The position numbers and the translations under genes were made by a program. 13,382 bases of DNA from Chloroflexota bacterium. Its GTDB lineage: Bacteria > Chloroflexota > Dehalococcoidia > UBA2979. A model generated the notes under the pieces. It was not told where the DNA came from, did no database searches, and saw only the letters and a program-made list of their open reading frames with translations. The stretch spans positions 2,308 to 15,689 of the forward strand of contig VYDC01000136.1 of NCBI GenBank assembly GCA_009843585.1, written 5' to 3'. The stretch's first letter is position 1; each line of letters starts with the position of its first letter. Below, piece after piece: positions 6,807 through 13,382 of this stretch.

Positions 6807-7549
6807 CCCAGGGAGGACCGGGCCGGCCGCCGGGGAACGGTGACGGCGGCGCGAACGGCGGCCCGCATGCGGGAGGCCTGGACGAGGGGGCATACGAGCT
6901 CCGCATCGAGAATGTGCGCGCCCGGCCGACGGGCGATCCCGGCGAGATCGCGGTCCTCCTGGAGACGTCCCGCGGCTCCCTGGAGGGGCTGCTGCGCCCG
7001 TGCGAGGGCCGGGACGGCTGCGCGATCTACCTCGGCGGCGCCTCGGGCGGCGTCCGGGGGCCGGCCGGCCGGCTCTACGAGCGCCTCTCGCGCGAGCTCG
7101 TGCCCTCGGGCGTCACGTCGCTGCGCCTGCACTACCGGGAGCCCGGCAACCTCGTCGAGTGCGTGCTCGACGCGCTGGCCGGCTGCTCCTTCCTGAAGGG
7201 GATCGGTGCCGGCCGCATCGTCCTGGTCGGTGCCTCCTTCGGGGGCGCGGTGGCGATCCGCGCGGCGGGGCTTCAGCCGCTGGTCTCGGCCGTGGCCGCG
7301 CTCGCGCCGCAGCGCGCGGGGACCGAGCAGGTCGACGCGCTCGGCAAGCCGCTGCTGCTGGTGCACGGCGACGAGGACGCGGTGCTGGATCGCGCCGCGT
7401 CGGACGACATCTTCGCGCGCGCCCGCGAGCCGAAGAGGCTCGTGATCCTCCCCGGCGCCGGCCACACGCTCGACTCGCACGCCGACGAGGTGCGCGACCT
7501 GGTCTCCGAATTCGTCGCCGCGCACGCCGGAGACCGGGCCGGGAACTGA
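6803..7549 (+). CDS. Alpha/beta hydrolase, dienelactone-hydrolase-like
   Basis: Cytoplasmic serine hydrolase of 248 residues; substrate unknown. The nucleophile elbow is GASFGG with S145, the acid is probably D192 in VHGDEDAVLD, and the base is H221 in LPGAGHTLDS, in the standard order and spacing for the fold. An oxyanion-region Gly-rich segment (YLGGASGG) and the strand SLRLHYREPGN precede the elbow. The first ~28 residues are Gly/Pro-rich and likely disordered. No signal peptide is seen. The GTG start at 6803 overlaps the aminotransferase stop; no strong Shine-Dalgarno site is present, consistent with coupled translation. It is the last gene of the gatC-gatA unit. It could equally be called an esterase or thioesterase-like protein; nothing in the sequence separates these. 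Confidence 0.85.
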   Translation: MTQGGPGRPPGNGDGGANGGPHAGGLDEGAYELRIENVRARPTGDPGEIAVLLETSRGSLEGLLRPCEGRDGCAIYLGGASGGVRGPAGRLYERLSRELVPSGVTSLRLHYREPGNLVECVLDALAGCSFLKGIGAGRIVLVGASFGGAVAIRAAGLQPLVSAVAALAPQRAGTEQVDALGKPLLLVHGDEDAVLDRAASDDIFARAREPKRLVILPGAGHTLDSHADEVRDLVSEFVAAHAGDRAGN

Positions 7550-7575
7550 GCCCGCGCACGCCCGCGCGGCACCCG

Positions 7576-7581
7576 TATAAT
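7576..7581 (+). promoter_or_regulatory. Probable promoter -10 box for citrate synthase
   Basis: Perfect TATAAT, the only one I noticed in an otherwise GC-saturated window, placed 26 bases after the hydrolase stop. The sequence 16-18 bases upstream (around 7552-7559) is CG-rich and does not resemble TTGACA, nor is it an extended TGn -10. Transcription from about 7588 would give a leader of roughly 115 bases before the citrate synthase start. Confidence 0.5.
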
Positions 7582-7702
7582 GACCCGCCGGAGAGCCACC
7601 GCCGGGCGTCGCGTCCGCCGCCCACCGGGCCGGCACGGCCTGAGCGCAGCCCCCGGCGGCGATCAAGCGGGCGCCTCGTGCGGCCGAGAGCGGGGACGAG
7701 TG

Positions 7703-8851
7703 ATGACGACCGACGCGACCGCGACTCTGATCCCGGGGCTCGAGGGGATCCCCATCGCCGAGTCGTCGGTGTCGCTGGTCGACGGGGCGGGGGGCCGGCT
7801 CACCTACCGCGGCTACTCGATCGAGGATCTGACGCAGGGGACGACCTTCGAGGAGGTCGTCGCTCTGCTCTACGACGGCGACCTCCCCGCGGCGTCTCGC
7901 ACCGAGGCCGTCTCCGCCGAGATGGAGAGCGCCCGCGCGCTCACCGAGGCGCAGATCGAGATCGCGCGCCTGGCCGGCGAGCGCGCGCACCCCATGTTCG
8001 CCCTGCAGGCCGCCGTCGCCGCCCTCGGGCCGAGGCAGAACGACTTCGAGCAGTCGCTCGGCGGGATCCGCGAGCGCGGCGTGGCCCTGGTCGCGAAGGC
8101 CGGCCACCTCGTCGGCGTCATCGCTCAGGCGGCGGCCGGCCGGCCCTACGACGGCCCGCGCCCGGGCGAGTCGCACGCCTCGATGGTGCTGCGGATGATC
8201 ACCGGAGGCGAGCCCGCGGCCGAGCACGTCGCGGCGATGGACACGCTGCTGATCCTGCAGGCCGATCACTCCGCCGGGAACGCCTCGACGTTCACGACGC
8301 GCGTCGTGACGTCGACGCGATCGGAGCCGGAGGCCGTGGTGTCCGCCGCCATCGGCGCCCTCTCCGGGCCGGCGCACGGCGGCGCCAACGAGCGGTCGCT
8401 CAGGCTCTTCCGCGAGATCGGCGACCCCGGCCGCGCCGAGGCCTTCGTGGGCAGGATGCTCGACGAGCGGGAGCGGATTCCCGGGTTCGGCCACCGCATC
8501 TACCAGGTGAAGGATCCCCGCTCGATCGTCATCCAGCGGCTCGCCGAGAGCCTGCTGGTCGACCCGGAGCACCGCAAGCTCTACGACATCGCGCTCGAGG
8601 TCGAACGCGTCGCGACGGAGCGGCTCTCCGAGCGGGGGCTGTGGCCGAACGTGGATCTCTTCTCGGGCTGCGTCTTCAACGGGATCGGGGTGCCGGTCGA
8701 CTTCTACACGCCGCTCTTCGCGGCCTCGCGCACGCTCGGCTGGGTCGTGCACATGCAGGAGCAGTGGGACTCCGGCAACCGCCTCTTCCGGCCGCGCCAG
8801 ATCTACGTCGGCGAGGCCGTGCGCGACTTCGTCCCCGTCTCCGAGCGCTGA
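7703..8851 (+). CDS. Citrate synthase (or 2-methylcitrate synthase)
   Basis: Condenses oxaloacetate with acetyl-CoA at the entry of the TCA cycle; 382 residues, the length of the short bacterial/archaeal type rather than the long NADH-sensitive proteobacterial type. Catalytic residues are H225 in GPAHGGANE, H264 in GFGHRIY and D318 in NVDLFSG. The N-terminal LIPGLEGIPIAESSVSLVDG, the LTYRGYSIEDL segment and the C-terminal RPRQIYVGE (CoA/oxaloacetate arginine region) are typical. The substrate-binding stretch reads ADHSAGNASTF, one residue longer than the usual ADHxxNASTF. I chose ATG 7703; GTG 7700 immediately before it is an alternative, and the Shine-Dalgarno signal (GAGAGCGGGGA) is weak. 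It seems to be its own transcription unit with a TATAAT upstream, and is convergent with trpS. Methylcitrate synthase cannot be excluded, as the families overlap; no prpB or prpD neighbour is present. Confidence 0.92.
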   Translation: MTTDATATLIPGLEGIPIAESSVSLVDGAGGRLTYRGYSIEDLTQGTTFEEVVALLYDGDLPAASRTEAVSAEMESARALTEAQIEIARLAGERAHPMFALQAAVAALGPRQNDFEQSLGGIRERGVALVAKAGHLVGVIAQAAAGRPYDGPRPGESHASMVLRMITGGEPAAEHVAAMDTLLILQADHSAGNASTFTTRVVTSTRSEPEAVVSAAIGALSGPAHGGANERSLRLFREIGDPGRAEAFVGRMLDERERIPGFGHRIYQVKDPRSIVIQRLAESLLVDPEHRKLYDIALEVERVATERLSERGLWPNVDLFSGCVFNGIGVPVDFYTPLFAASRTLGWVVHMQEQWDSGNRLFRPRQIYVGEAVRDFVPVSER

Positions 8852-8863
8852 GGGAGTACCCCC

Positions 8864-8891
8864 GCCGGCCTGCCTCCCGGCAGGCGCCGGC
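8864..8891. terminator. Hairpin between convergent citrate synthase and trpS
   Basis: Stem GCCGG-CCTGCC (8864-8874), loop TCCC (8875-8878), then GGCAGG (8879-8884), a two-base CG bulge, and CCGGC (8887-8891). Eleven GC-rich pairs sit 12 bases after the citrate synthase stop and 27 bases from the trpS stop. No T-run follows on either strand, so it is not a canonical intrinsic terminator, but its position suits a bidirectional transcription end or an mRNA 3'-end stabiliser. Confidence 0.45.
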
Positions 8892-8918
8892 CGTGCCGTG
8901 ACCCGCGGGCTGTCCGCC

Positions 8919-9980
8919 CTACGCGCCGCCGATGTCGTCGAGCCGGAGGGCTGAGCGGACGTCCCCCATCGTCTCGCGCCCGACGGCCCGGGCGTGCTCG
9001 GTCCCCGAGGCGAGGGCGTCGCGCACGAGCTTCGGGCGCGCCCCGTAGTGGGACCGCCGCTCCCGGATGGGGTCGAGGAAGGCGTTCAGCGCCGCCGCGA
9101 GCTTCCTCTTCACCTCGACGTCGCCGACGCGTCCGCCGCGGTAGCGCTCCTTGAGATCGTCGACCTCGGCGGTGTCGGGGTTGAAGGCGTCGTGATACAT
9201 GAAGACCGGGTTGCCCTCGACGTGCCCGGGGTCGGTCGCCCGCAGGCGCGTCGGATCGGTGTACATCCCCATCACCTTGGCGGTCACGACGTCTGACTCG
9301 TCGCCGAGGTCGATGGCGTTTCCGGCCGACTTCCCCATCTTCGCGCTGCCGTCGGTGCCGACCAGCCGCGGCACGCGTCCGACCAGGCCGCTCGGCACCG
9401 GGAAGGTGTAGCCGAAGCGCCGGTTGAACCGGCGCGCCACCTCCCTGGTCAGCTCGATGTGCGGCGACTGGTCCTCGCCCGTCGGCACCAGGTGCGCCCG
9501 CGGGAGCAGGATGTTGGCGACCTGCATCACCGGGTAGGTGAAGAACGCGACCGGCACCGCGGCGTCGGATCGCGACTCGAGCTCGGCGATCTCGGCCTTG
9601 AGCGTCGGGTTGCGCTCGAGGCGCCCGAGGCTGATCCACCACGAGAGCCAGACGGTGAGCTCGGCGTGCTCGGGGACGTGGCTCTCGATGACGAAGTGGC
9701 TCTCCTCGGGGTCGAGCCCCACGGCCAGCCAGTCGAGCGCGACCTCGAGCACTCCACGGCGCACCACGTCGATGTCGGAGGCGTAGTCGGAGACCTGGTA
9801 GTCGGCGATGAGGAAGAAGCAGTCGTACTCGTCTTGGAGCCGGAGCCAGTTCTCGAGCGCCCCGGCGTAGTGGCCGAGGTGGAGCGGCCCGGTGGGGCGG
9901 ACCCCGGTGAGGATCCGCTGCCTGACCTCCCCCTGCGCCGACTCGCCCGCCGACTCGCCCCCAGCGTCGCTCACAGCCAC
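8919..9980 (-). CDS. trpS: Tryptophan--tRNA ligase
   Basis: Class Ic aminoacyl-tRNA synthetase that charges tRNA-Trp; 353 residues, normal length. The HIGH motif is H34-L-G-H (PTGPLHLGHYAGALENW). The tryptophan/ATP site segment FFTYPVMQVANILLPRAHLVPTGEDQSPHIELTRE is well conserved. The KMSKS loop reads K214-M-G-K-S (DGSAKMGKSAGNAI), with Gly in place of the first Ser. The GTG at 9980 lies three bases after the argS stop; GTG 9974 is an alternative, and neither has a good Shine-Dalgarno site. The first ~20 residues (Gly/Ser/Glu-rich) are outside the fold. It is the second gene of an argS-trpS unit. No T-box or trp leader is visible, and the short gap argues that it is read from the argS transcript. 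Confidence 0.95.
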   Translation of the reverse strand: MAVSDAGGESAGESAQGEVRQRILTGVRPTGPLHLGHYAGALENWLRLQDEYDCFFLIADYQVSDYASDIDVVRRGVLEVALDWLAVGLDPEESHFVIESHVPEHAELTVWLSWWISLGRLERNPTLKAEIAELESRSDAAVPVAFFTYPVMQVANILLPRAHLVPTGEDQSPHIELTREVARRFNRRFGYTFPVPSGLVGRVPRLVGTDGSAKMGKSAGNAIDLGDESDVVTAKVMGMYTDPTRLRATDPGHVEGNPVFMYHDAFNPDTAEVDDLKERYRGGRVGDVEVKRKLAAALNAFLDPIRERRSHYGARPKLVRDALASGTEHARAVGRETMGDVRSALRLDDIGGA

Positions 9981-9983
9981 TCG

Positions 9984-11648
9984 CTACATCCGATCCGGCG
10001 CCGTGATCGACATCAGCCCCAGCGTGCGCGCCAGCACGACCCGCGTCGCGTCGAGCAGGAGGAGGCGCGCCCGCGAGAGCTCCGGCTGCTCCTCGTCGAC
10101 GACCCGGCACTGCGTGTAGAAGACGTGGAAGGCCTGCGCGAGCTCCTGCGCGTAGTGCGGCAGGTGGTGGGGGGCGAGCTCGCGGGCGACCGTCTCCAGC
10201 ACCTCGGGCAGGAGCAGCAGCTTGCGCACGAGCGTCTGCTCGGCCCCGTGCACGAGGAGGGCCGCGTCGGCGCCGGCGGCGGAGAGGCCGGCCTCGCGCG
10301 CCCGGTCGAGGATGCCGCGGATGCGCGCATGCGCGTACTGCACGTAGTAGACGGGATTCTCCTCGGAGCGCCTCTTGGCGAGCTCGAGGTCGAAGTCCAT
10401 CGCCGACCCCGCCGAGGGGAGGAGGAAGAAGAAGCGCGTCGCGTCGGGGCCGACCTCCTCGACCACGTCGGCGAGGGTGACGAGCTCCCCCGCTCGCTTG
10501 GAGAGCGGGACGATGCGGTCGCCGCGCCTGAGCGTGACGAGCTGGTAGAGCACGACGTCGAGCGCCTCCGGGGAGGCGTCGAGCGCCCGCATCGCCGTCT
10601 TCAGACGCGAGACGTGGCCCTGGTGGTCGGCGCCCCAGATGTCGATGCTGCGGTCGAAGCCGCGCGTCACGAGCTTGTCGAAGTGGTAGGCGATGTCGGT
10701 GGCGAAGTAGGTCGGCACGCCGTCGGAGCGGATCAGGACGTTGTCCTTCTCCTCCCCCACCTCCGAGGAGGCGAACCAGACGGCGCCCTCGCGCTCGACG
10801 ACGTGCCCGCGGTCGCGCAGGCGCTCCAGCACCGTGTGGTAGGGCCCCCCCTCGGCCTGCAGCGCGCGCTCCGAGTACCAGTTCGAGTAGCGCACGCCGA
10901 TCGCCTCGAGATCCCTCCGGATCTCCTCGAGCATCAGCTCGATGCCGCGCTCGCCGAGCCCGGGGTCGGGCTCCTGCCCCTCGGGCCGCAGGTAGCGGTC
11001 GCCCTCCTCGTCCCGGATGCGGCGGGCGATCCCGGTGATGTACTCGCCGGGATAGCCGTTCTCGGGTATCGGCGCGTCCCGGCCGAAGATCTGCTGGTAC
11101 CGCGCGTAGAGGGTGCGGGCGAAGATCGCGACCTGCGTGCCCGCGTCGTTGATGTAGTACTCCTCCTCGACCTCGTCGCCCCGGGCGCGCAGCACGTTCG
11201 CGAGCGTGGAGCCGATGGCGGCCCCGCGCCCGTTGCCGACGTGCAGGGGTCCCGTGGGGTTGGCCGAGACGTACTCGACCTGCACGCGCTCACCCCCGCC
11301 CCGGTCGCCCGTGGCGTAGCCGTCTCCGTCGCGGGCTATAGCCTCGGCCTGCGACGCGACCCAGCCCGGCGCGAGATAGAGGTTCAGGAAGCCCGGCGGC
11401 GCGACCCGCGCCTCGGCGAGCGCCTCGTGGGGCGGGAGGTGGCGCTGGATCGCTGCGGCGACGTCGACGGCGCGCATGCGCACCAGGCTCTGGATGCGGA
11501 GCGGCAGGTTGGCGGAGTAGTCGCCGTGCTCGGGCCGCTGCGGGTGCTGGAGGTCGATCTCGGGGGCCGCGAAGGCGGGGAGGTCGCCGGCCGCCTGTGC
11601 TGAGGCGAGGGCGCGCGCCACGAGATTCGCGAACTCGTCCCGGATCAT
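9984..11648 (-). CDS. argS: Arginine--tRNA ligase
   Basis: Class I synthetase that charges tRNA-Arg; 554 residues, normal length. Domain order: N-terminal Add-1 domain (LQHPQRPEHGDYSANLPLRIQ, then PPGFLNLYL), catalytic domain with SANPTGPLHVGN (HIGH position H136-V-G-N), the arginine-site and connector segments (YYINDAGTQVAIF, YFATDIAYHFDKL, WGADHQGHVSRLK), the KMSKS position P381-L-S-K384-R (IVPLSKRAGELVTL), and the anticodon-binding DALR domain (NPVYYVQYAHARI ... AFHVFYTQCRVV), ending in SITAPDRM. The second lysine of the signature loop is kept while the first lysine is Pro and the Met is Leu. The ATG at 11648 gives the standard N-terminus (MIRDEFANLVARAL). It is the first gene of the minus-strand pair with trpS and is divergent from the DUF1801 gene. 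Confidence 0.96.
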   Translation of the reverse strand: MIRDEFANLVARALASAQAAGDLPAFAAPEIDLQHPQRPEHGDYSANLPLRIQSLVRMRAVDVAAAIQRHLPPHEALAEARVAPPGFLNLYLAPGWVASQAEAIARDGDGYATGDRGGGERVQVEYVSANPTGPLHVGNGRGAAIGSTLANVLRARGDEVEEEYYINDAGTQVAIFARTLYARYQQIFGRDAPIPENGYPGEYITGIARRIRDEEGDRYLRPEGQEPDPGLGERGIELMLEEIRRDLEAIGVRYSNWYSERALQAEGGPYHTVLERLRDRGHVVEREGAVWFASSEVGEEKDNVLIRSDGVPTYFATDIAYHFDKLVTRGFDRSIDIWGADHQGHVSRLKTAMRALDASPEALDVVLYQLVTLRRGDRIVPLSKRAGELVTLADVVEEVGPDATRFFFLLPSAGSAMDFDLELAKRRSEENPVYYVQYAHARIRGILDRAREAGLSAAGADAALLVHGAEQTLVRKLLLLPEVLETVARELAPHHLPHYAQELAQAFHVFYTQCRVVDEEQPELSRARLLLLDATRVVLARTLGLMSITAPDRM

Positions 11649-11681
11649 CTCGCCCGCGCCCCTCGCCCGCGACCAAGACCG

Positions 11682-11687
11682 AGTGTA
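11682..11687 (-). promoter_or_regulatory. Possible -10 box for argS
   Basis: TACACT on the minus strand, 33 bases before the argS ATG, matches TATAAT at four of six positions; CTGTCG 18 bases further upstream is a poor -35. Weak evidence, given mainly because the 124-base divergent spacer must hold promoters for argS and for the DUF1801 gene. On the plus strand, TACCAT at 11739-11744 is an equally weak candidate for the latter. Confidence 0.25.
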
Positions 11688-11763
11688 GCGCCGCCCCGGC
11701 GGAGGCGACAGGAGGGCGGCCCGCGCGCGGGAGCGTCGTACCATGAGCCCCGATGCAGCGGGG

Positions 11764-11768
11764 GGAGG
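11764..11768 (+). promoter_or_regulatory. Ribosome binding site for the DUF1801 gene
   Basis: GGAGG within GGGGGGAGG, four bases before the ATG at 11773. It favours this start over the in-frame ATG at 11743, which has no such signal and would add ten residues (SPDAAGGGS) that are outside the family's conserved region. Confidence 0.6.
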
Positions 11769-11772
11769 CTCG

Positions 11773-12234
11773 ATGCGCTCTGACGCCGCGACGGTCGTGG
11801 AGTACCTGGGGGGACTCCCGGAGGAGCGGCGGGAGGCGCTCCAGGCGGTGCGCGACGTCGTGCTCGACAACCTCCCTGCCGGCTACGAGGAGACGATGAA
11901 CTGGGGGATGATCAGCTACGAGATCCCGCTCGGCGTCTACCCCGACACCTACAACGGGAAGCCCTTGATGTACGCCGCGCTCGCCTCGCAGAAGAACTAC
12001 ATGTCGCTCTACCTGACGGCCGTCTACGCTTTCCCCGGCGCCGCCGACGAGTTCGAGCGGGAGTACCGCGCGAGCGGGAAGCGCTACGACATGGGGAAGT
12101 CCTGCGTGCGCTTCCGGCGGCTCGACGACCTTCCCCTGGGGCTGGTCGGGCGGACCATCGCCGCCGTGTCGCCCGACGCCTTCATCGAGCGCTACGAGCA
12201 GGTGCGCGCGGGCGCGCGCAGGAGCCGCCTCTAG
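11773..12234 (+). CDS. DUF1801 domain protein
   Basis: Small soluble protein of 153 residues with a YdhG/DUF1801 fold (the YjbR/CyaY-like group). Conserved features are the opening VVEYLGGLPEERREALQAVRDVV, the PAGYEETMNWGMISYEIP block, a strand region with YAALASQKNYMSLYL, and the closing GKSCVRFRRLDDLPLGLVGRTIA. Biochemical function of the family is not established; an iron-chaperone-like role has been suggested for relatives by fold similarity only. The start is set by GGGGGGAGG. The gene is divergent from argS and tail-to-tail with the YdeI-like gene. Its TAG stop (12232-12234) shares the CTAG tetranucleotide with that gene's stop. Confidence 0.85.
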   Translation: MRSDAATVVEYLGGLPEERREALQAVRDVVLDNLPAGYEETMNWGMISYEIPLGVYPDTYNGKPLMYAALASQKNYMSLYLTAVYAFPGAADEFEREYRASGKRYDMGKSCVRFRRLDDLPLGLVGRTIAAVSPDAFIERYEQVRAGARRSRL

Positions 12235-12887
12235 CCGCCGCGAGGGTCCGGGCCCCGGTCGCGGCCGGCCGGGTGGTTCGCCATCCGGTTGCGCGCGGCG
12301 AGCTCGGCCGCGCGCCGCACCCGCGCGGCGCGCGTCTCGGGCCGGCGCGCCGACTTGACCCACCAGAGGATGTTCTTCTTGGAGGAGTCGGGGAAGGCCC
12401 CGAAGAGGGCGCTCGCCCCCTCCTCCGCCGCGAGCGCCCGCGCCAGGTCGGCGGGGATCACCAGGCGCTCCACCTCGTCGTAGGCGCTCCAGCTCCCGCT
12501 CGCCTTCGCGGCCTCCACCACCCGGATGCCGGCCGGGGCCATGAGGCGCTGCTCGGTGAGGCGGGCGACCTTCTGCTTGTTGATGGCAGACCACGGGCTC
12601 CGGGGCCTCCGGGGCGTGAAGAGCCGCATCGCGCGGAGATCGTCCAGCCGGTTGGGCCGCGAGTCCACCCATCCGAAGCAGAGCGCCTCGTCGACCGCCT
12701 CCGGGTAGGGGAGGTAGGGCCTCCCCGAGGCCTTCTTCCACGAGACGAGCCACGCGCCGGAGGAGTGCTCGTGGTGCCGCTCGAGCCAGGAACGCCACTG
12801 CGCCCGGCTCTCGGCGTGGATCTGGGGCCGCCCGTCCGCGGGGTGGGTTCCGATCTCGCGTGCCGCCCCGCCTTCTTCTGCTCGCAC
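12231..12887 (-). CDS. YdeI/OmpD-associated family protein
   Basis: Protein of 218 residues of the COG4430 group. The family blocks are all present: QWRSWLERHHEHSSGAWLVSWKK, EAVDEALCFGWVDSRPNRLDD, LFTPRRPRSPWSAINKQKVARL, LMAPAGIRVVEAAKASGSW, the OmdA-type part VIPADLARAL...FGAFPDSSKKNILWWVKSARRPETRAARV, and a C-terminal basic tail. E. coli-type members have been linked to stress or peptide resistance, but the molecular function is unknown; I do not assign one. The GTG at 12887 lies 16 bases after the recG stop with GGAG-like signals just upstream, so it is probably co-transcribed with recG. It converges with the DUF1801 gene; DUF1801 and OmdA domains belong to related families and are sometimes found together. 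Confidence 0.88.
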   Translation of the reverse strand: MRAEEGGAAREIGTHPADGRPQIHAESRAQWRSWLERHHEHSSGAWLVSWKKASGRPYLPYPEAVDEALCFGWVDSRPNRLDDLRAMRLFTPRRPRSPWSAINKQKVARLTEQRLMAPAGIRVVEAAKASGSWSAYDEVERLVIPADLARALAAEEGASALFGAFPDSSKKNILWWVKSARRPETRAARVRRAAELAARNRMANHPAGRDRGPDPRGG

Positions 12888-12903
12888 CGGCTCCGCTCCG
12901 CGC

Positions 12904-13382
12904 CTAGTGCGCCTCGGCGGCGCCGGCCGCGCTCCCGGCTGCGCCGGCCGCGAGCGAGCGGAGCCCCGAGTGCTCCCCGGCCTCGAGATCGGGATCGGCT
13001 GAGAGCAGCGCCTCGGCCTCCCGGCGCGTCCGGTCTATGAGCTGCGCGTCGAGGAGCGCGGCGACCCGGACGGAGGCGCCCGACTGCCGGAGGCCGTAGA
13101 GCTCGCCCGGCCCCCTGAGCTCGAGATCCCTCTGGGCCAGCTCGAAGCCGTCCCTCGTGCCCTGCACCGCCGCGAGGCGCCGCCTGGCCTCCTCCGACGG
13201 CTCGTCGGCGAGCAGGAAGCACCAGGACGGCCGCCGCCCGCGCCCCACGCGTCCGCGGAACTGGTGGAGCTGCGCCATCCCGAAGCGGTCGGCCCCCTCG
13301 ATGAGCATCACGGTGGCGTTGGGGACGTCGATGCCGACCTCCACGACCGCCGTCGAGACCAGCACCTGCGCCTCGCCCGAGA
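12904..13382 (-). CDS. recG: ATP-dependent DNA helicase RecG, C-terminal part
   Basis: C-terminal 158 residues of the RecG helicase, which remodels stalled replication forks and branched recombination intermediates; the 5' part lies beyond the right edge. Helicase motif V is STAVVEVGIDVPNATVM, followed by IEGADRFGMAQLHQFRGRVGRG (motif VI with the arginine finger), then the RecG-specific wedge-proximal block DGFELAQRDLELRGPGELYGLRQSG. Mfd was considered, but it lacks this DLELRGPGE-type order and has RVGRS rather than RVGRG. The end is Ala/Gly-rich (AAGAAGSAAGAAEAH), a variable tail. It is upstream of the ydeI-like gene in the same direction. Confidence 0.94.
   Translation of the reverse strand, partial: SGEAQVLVSTAVVEVGIDVPNATVMLIEGADRFGMAQLHQFRGRVGRGRRPSWCFLLADEPSEEARRRLAAVQGTRDGFELAQRDLELRGPGELYGLRQSGASVRVAALLDAQLIDRTRREAEALLSADPDLEAGEHSGLRSLAAGAAGSAAGAAEAH

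Noticed and set aside
7550..7702. Riboswitch in the citrate synthase leader
   Set aside because: No known aptamer core was recognised; only loose GC-rich inverted segments are present.
6698..8752. Long minus-strand open frame opposite the hydrolase and citrate synthase
   Set aside because: No domain recognised; the plus strand shows catalytic residues of both enzymes in their proper order.
9459..11603. Long plus-strand open frame opposite argS and trpS (714 codons)
   Set aside because: Composition typical of an antisense frame; the minus strand carries intact ArgRS and TrpRS signatures throughout.
11649..11772. T-box or tRNA-dependent leader upstream of argS-trpS
   Set aside because: Only 124 bases separate argS from the divergent gene, and I see no specifier stem or T-box consensus.
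1..13382. CRISPR arrays, transposases, integrases, att sites, tRNA or rRNA genes, defence genes
   Set aside because: None seen. No regularly spaced repeats, no mobile-element proteins, and all genes have the same high-GC codon use, so no sign of recent transfer.
13108..13382. Assignment of the right-edge helicase to Mfd
   Set aside because: The DGFELAQRDLELRGPGELYGLRQSG block and RVGRG ending of motif VI match RecG; Mfd has RVGRS and a different C-terminal domain.

Overview
The window is a very GC-rich stretch of bacterial chromosome (codon third positions almost all G or C, many GTG starts). It holds ten recognisable protein genes, no mobile element, CRISPR array, tRNA or rRNA. The protein types suggest Chloroflexota or a deep actinobacterial lineage (Thermoleophilia-like): a PBP1A-type enzyme with a Cys-rich tail and a C-terminal beta domain, a 'NPSFVWRFGQ' SAM methyltransferase, and indirect Asn/Gln-tRNA synthesis by GatCAB. 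This placement is inference. The first ~80 bases are G/C homopolymer runs and look like a degraded contig end.

Layout. (1) Positions 1-3420, minus strand: a class I SAM methyltransferase followed by a bifunctional penicillin-binding protein, joined by a GTGA stop/start overlap; the PBP runs off the left edge. (2) About 3421-3704: a divergent control region with overlapping -10-like hexamers on both strands and a perfect 21-bp palindrome. (3) 3705-7549, plus strand: gatC, gatA, a PLP aminotransferase and an alpha/beta hydrolase, the last three chained by GTGA overlaps. gatB is not here. (4) 7550-7702: a spacer with a perfect TATAAT, then a citrate synthase gene (7703-8851). (5) 8864-8891: a strong hairpin between convergent genes. 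(6) 8919-11648, minus strand: argS followed three bases later by trpS. (7) 11773-12234, plus strand: a DUF1801 protein, tail-to-tail with a YdeI/OmpD-associated family gene; both stops use one CTAG. (8) 12904-13382, minus strand: the C-terminal end of recG, just upstream of the ydeI-like gene.

How the genes relate. Most is housekeeping: cell-wall synthesis, transamidation of mischarged tRNAs, aminoacylation of tRNA-Arg and tRNA-Trp, entry to the TCA cycle, and replication-fork rescue. The most unusual point is gatA. The position of the amidase nucleophile serine reads Thr (DTRGT instead of DTGGS), and three other near-invariant residues within 19 codons are also changed, while the Lys and cis-Ser of the triad and the glutamine-pocket segments are kept. 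This is either a real active-site change or a local sequence error. I did not find a clearly new multi-gene system.
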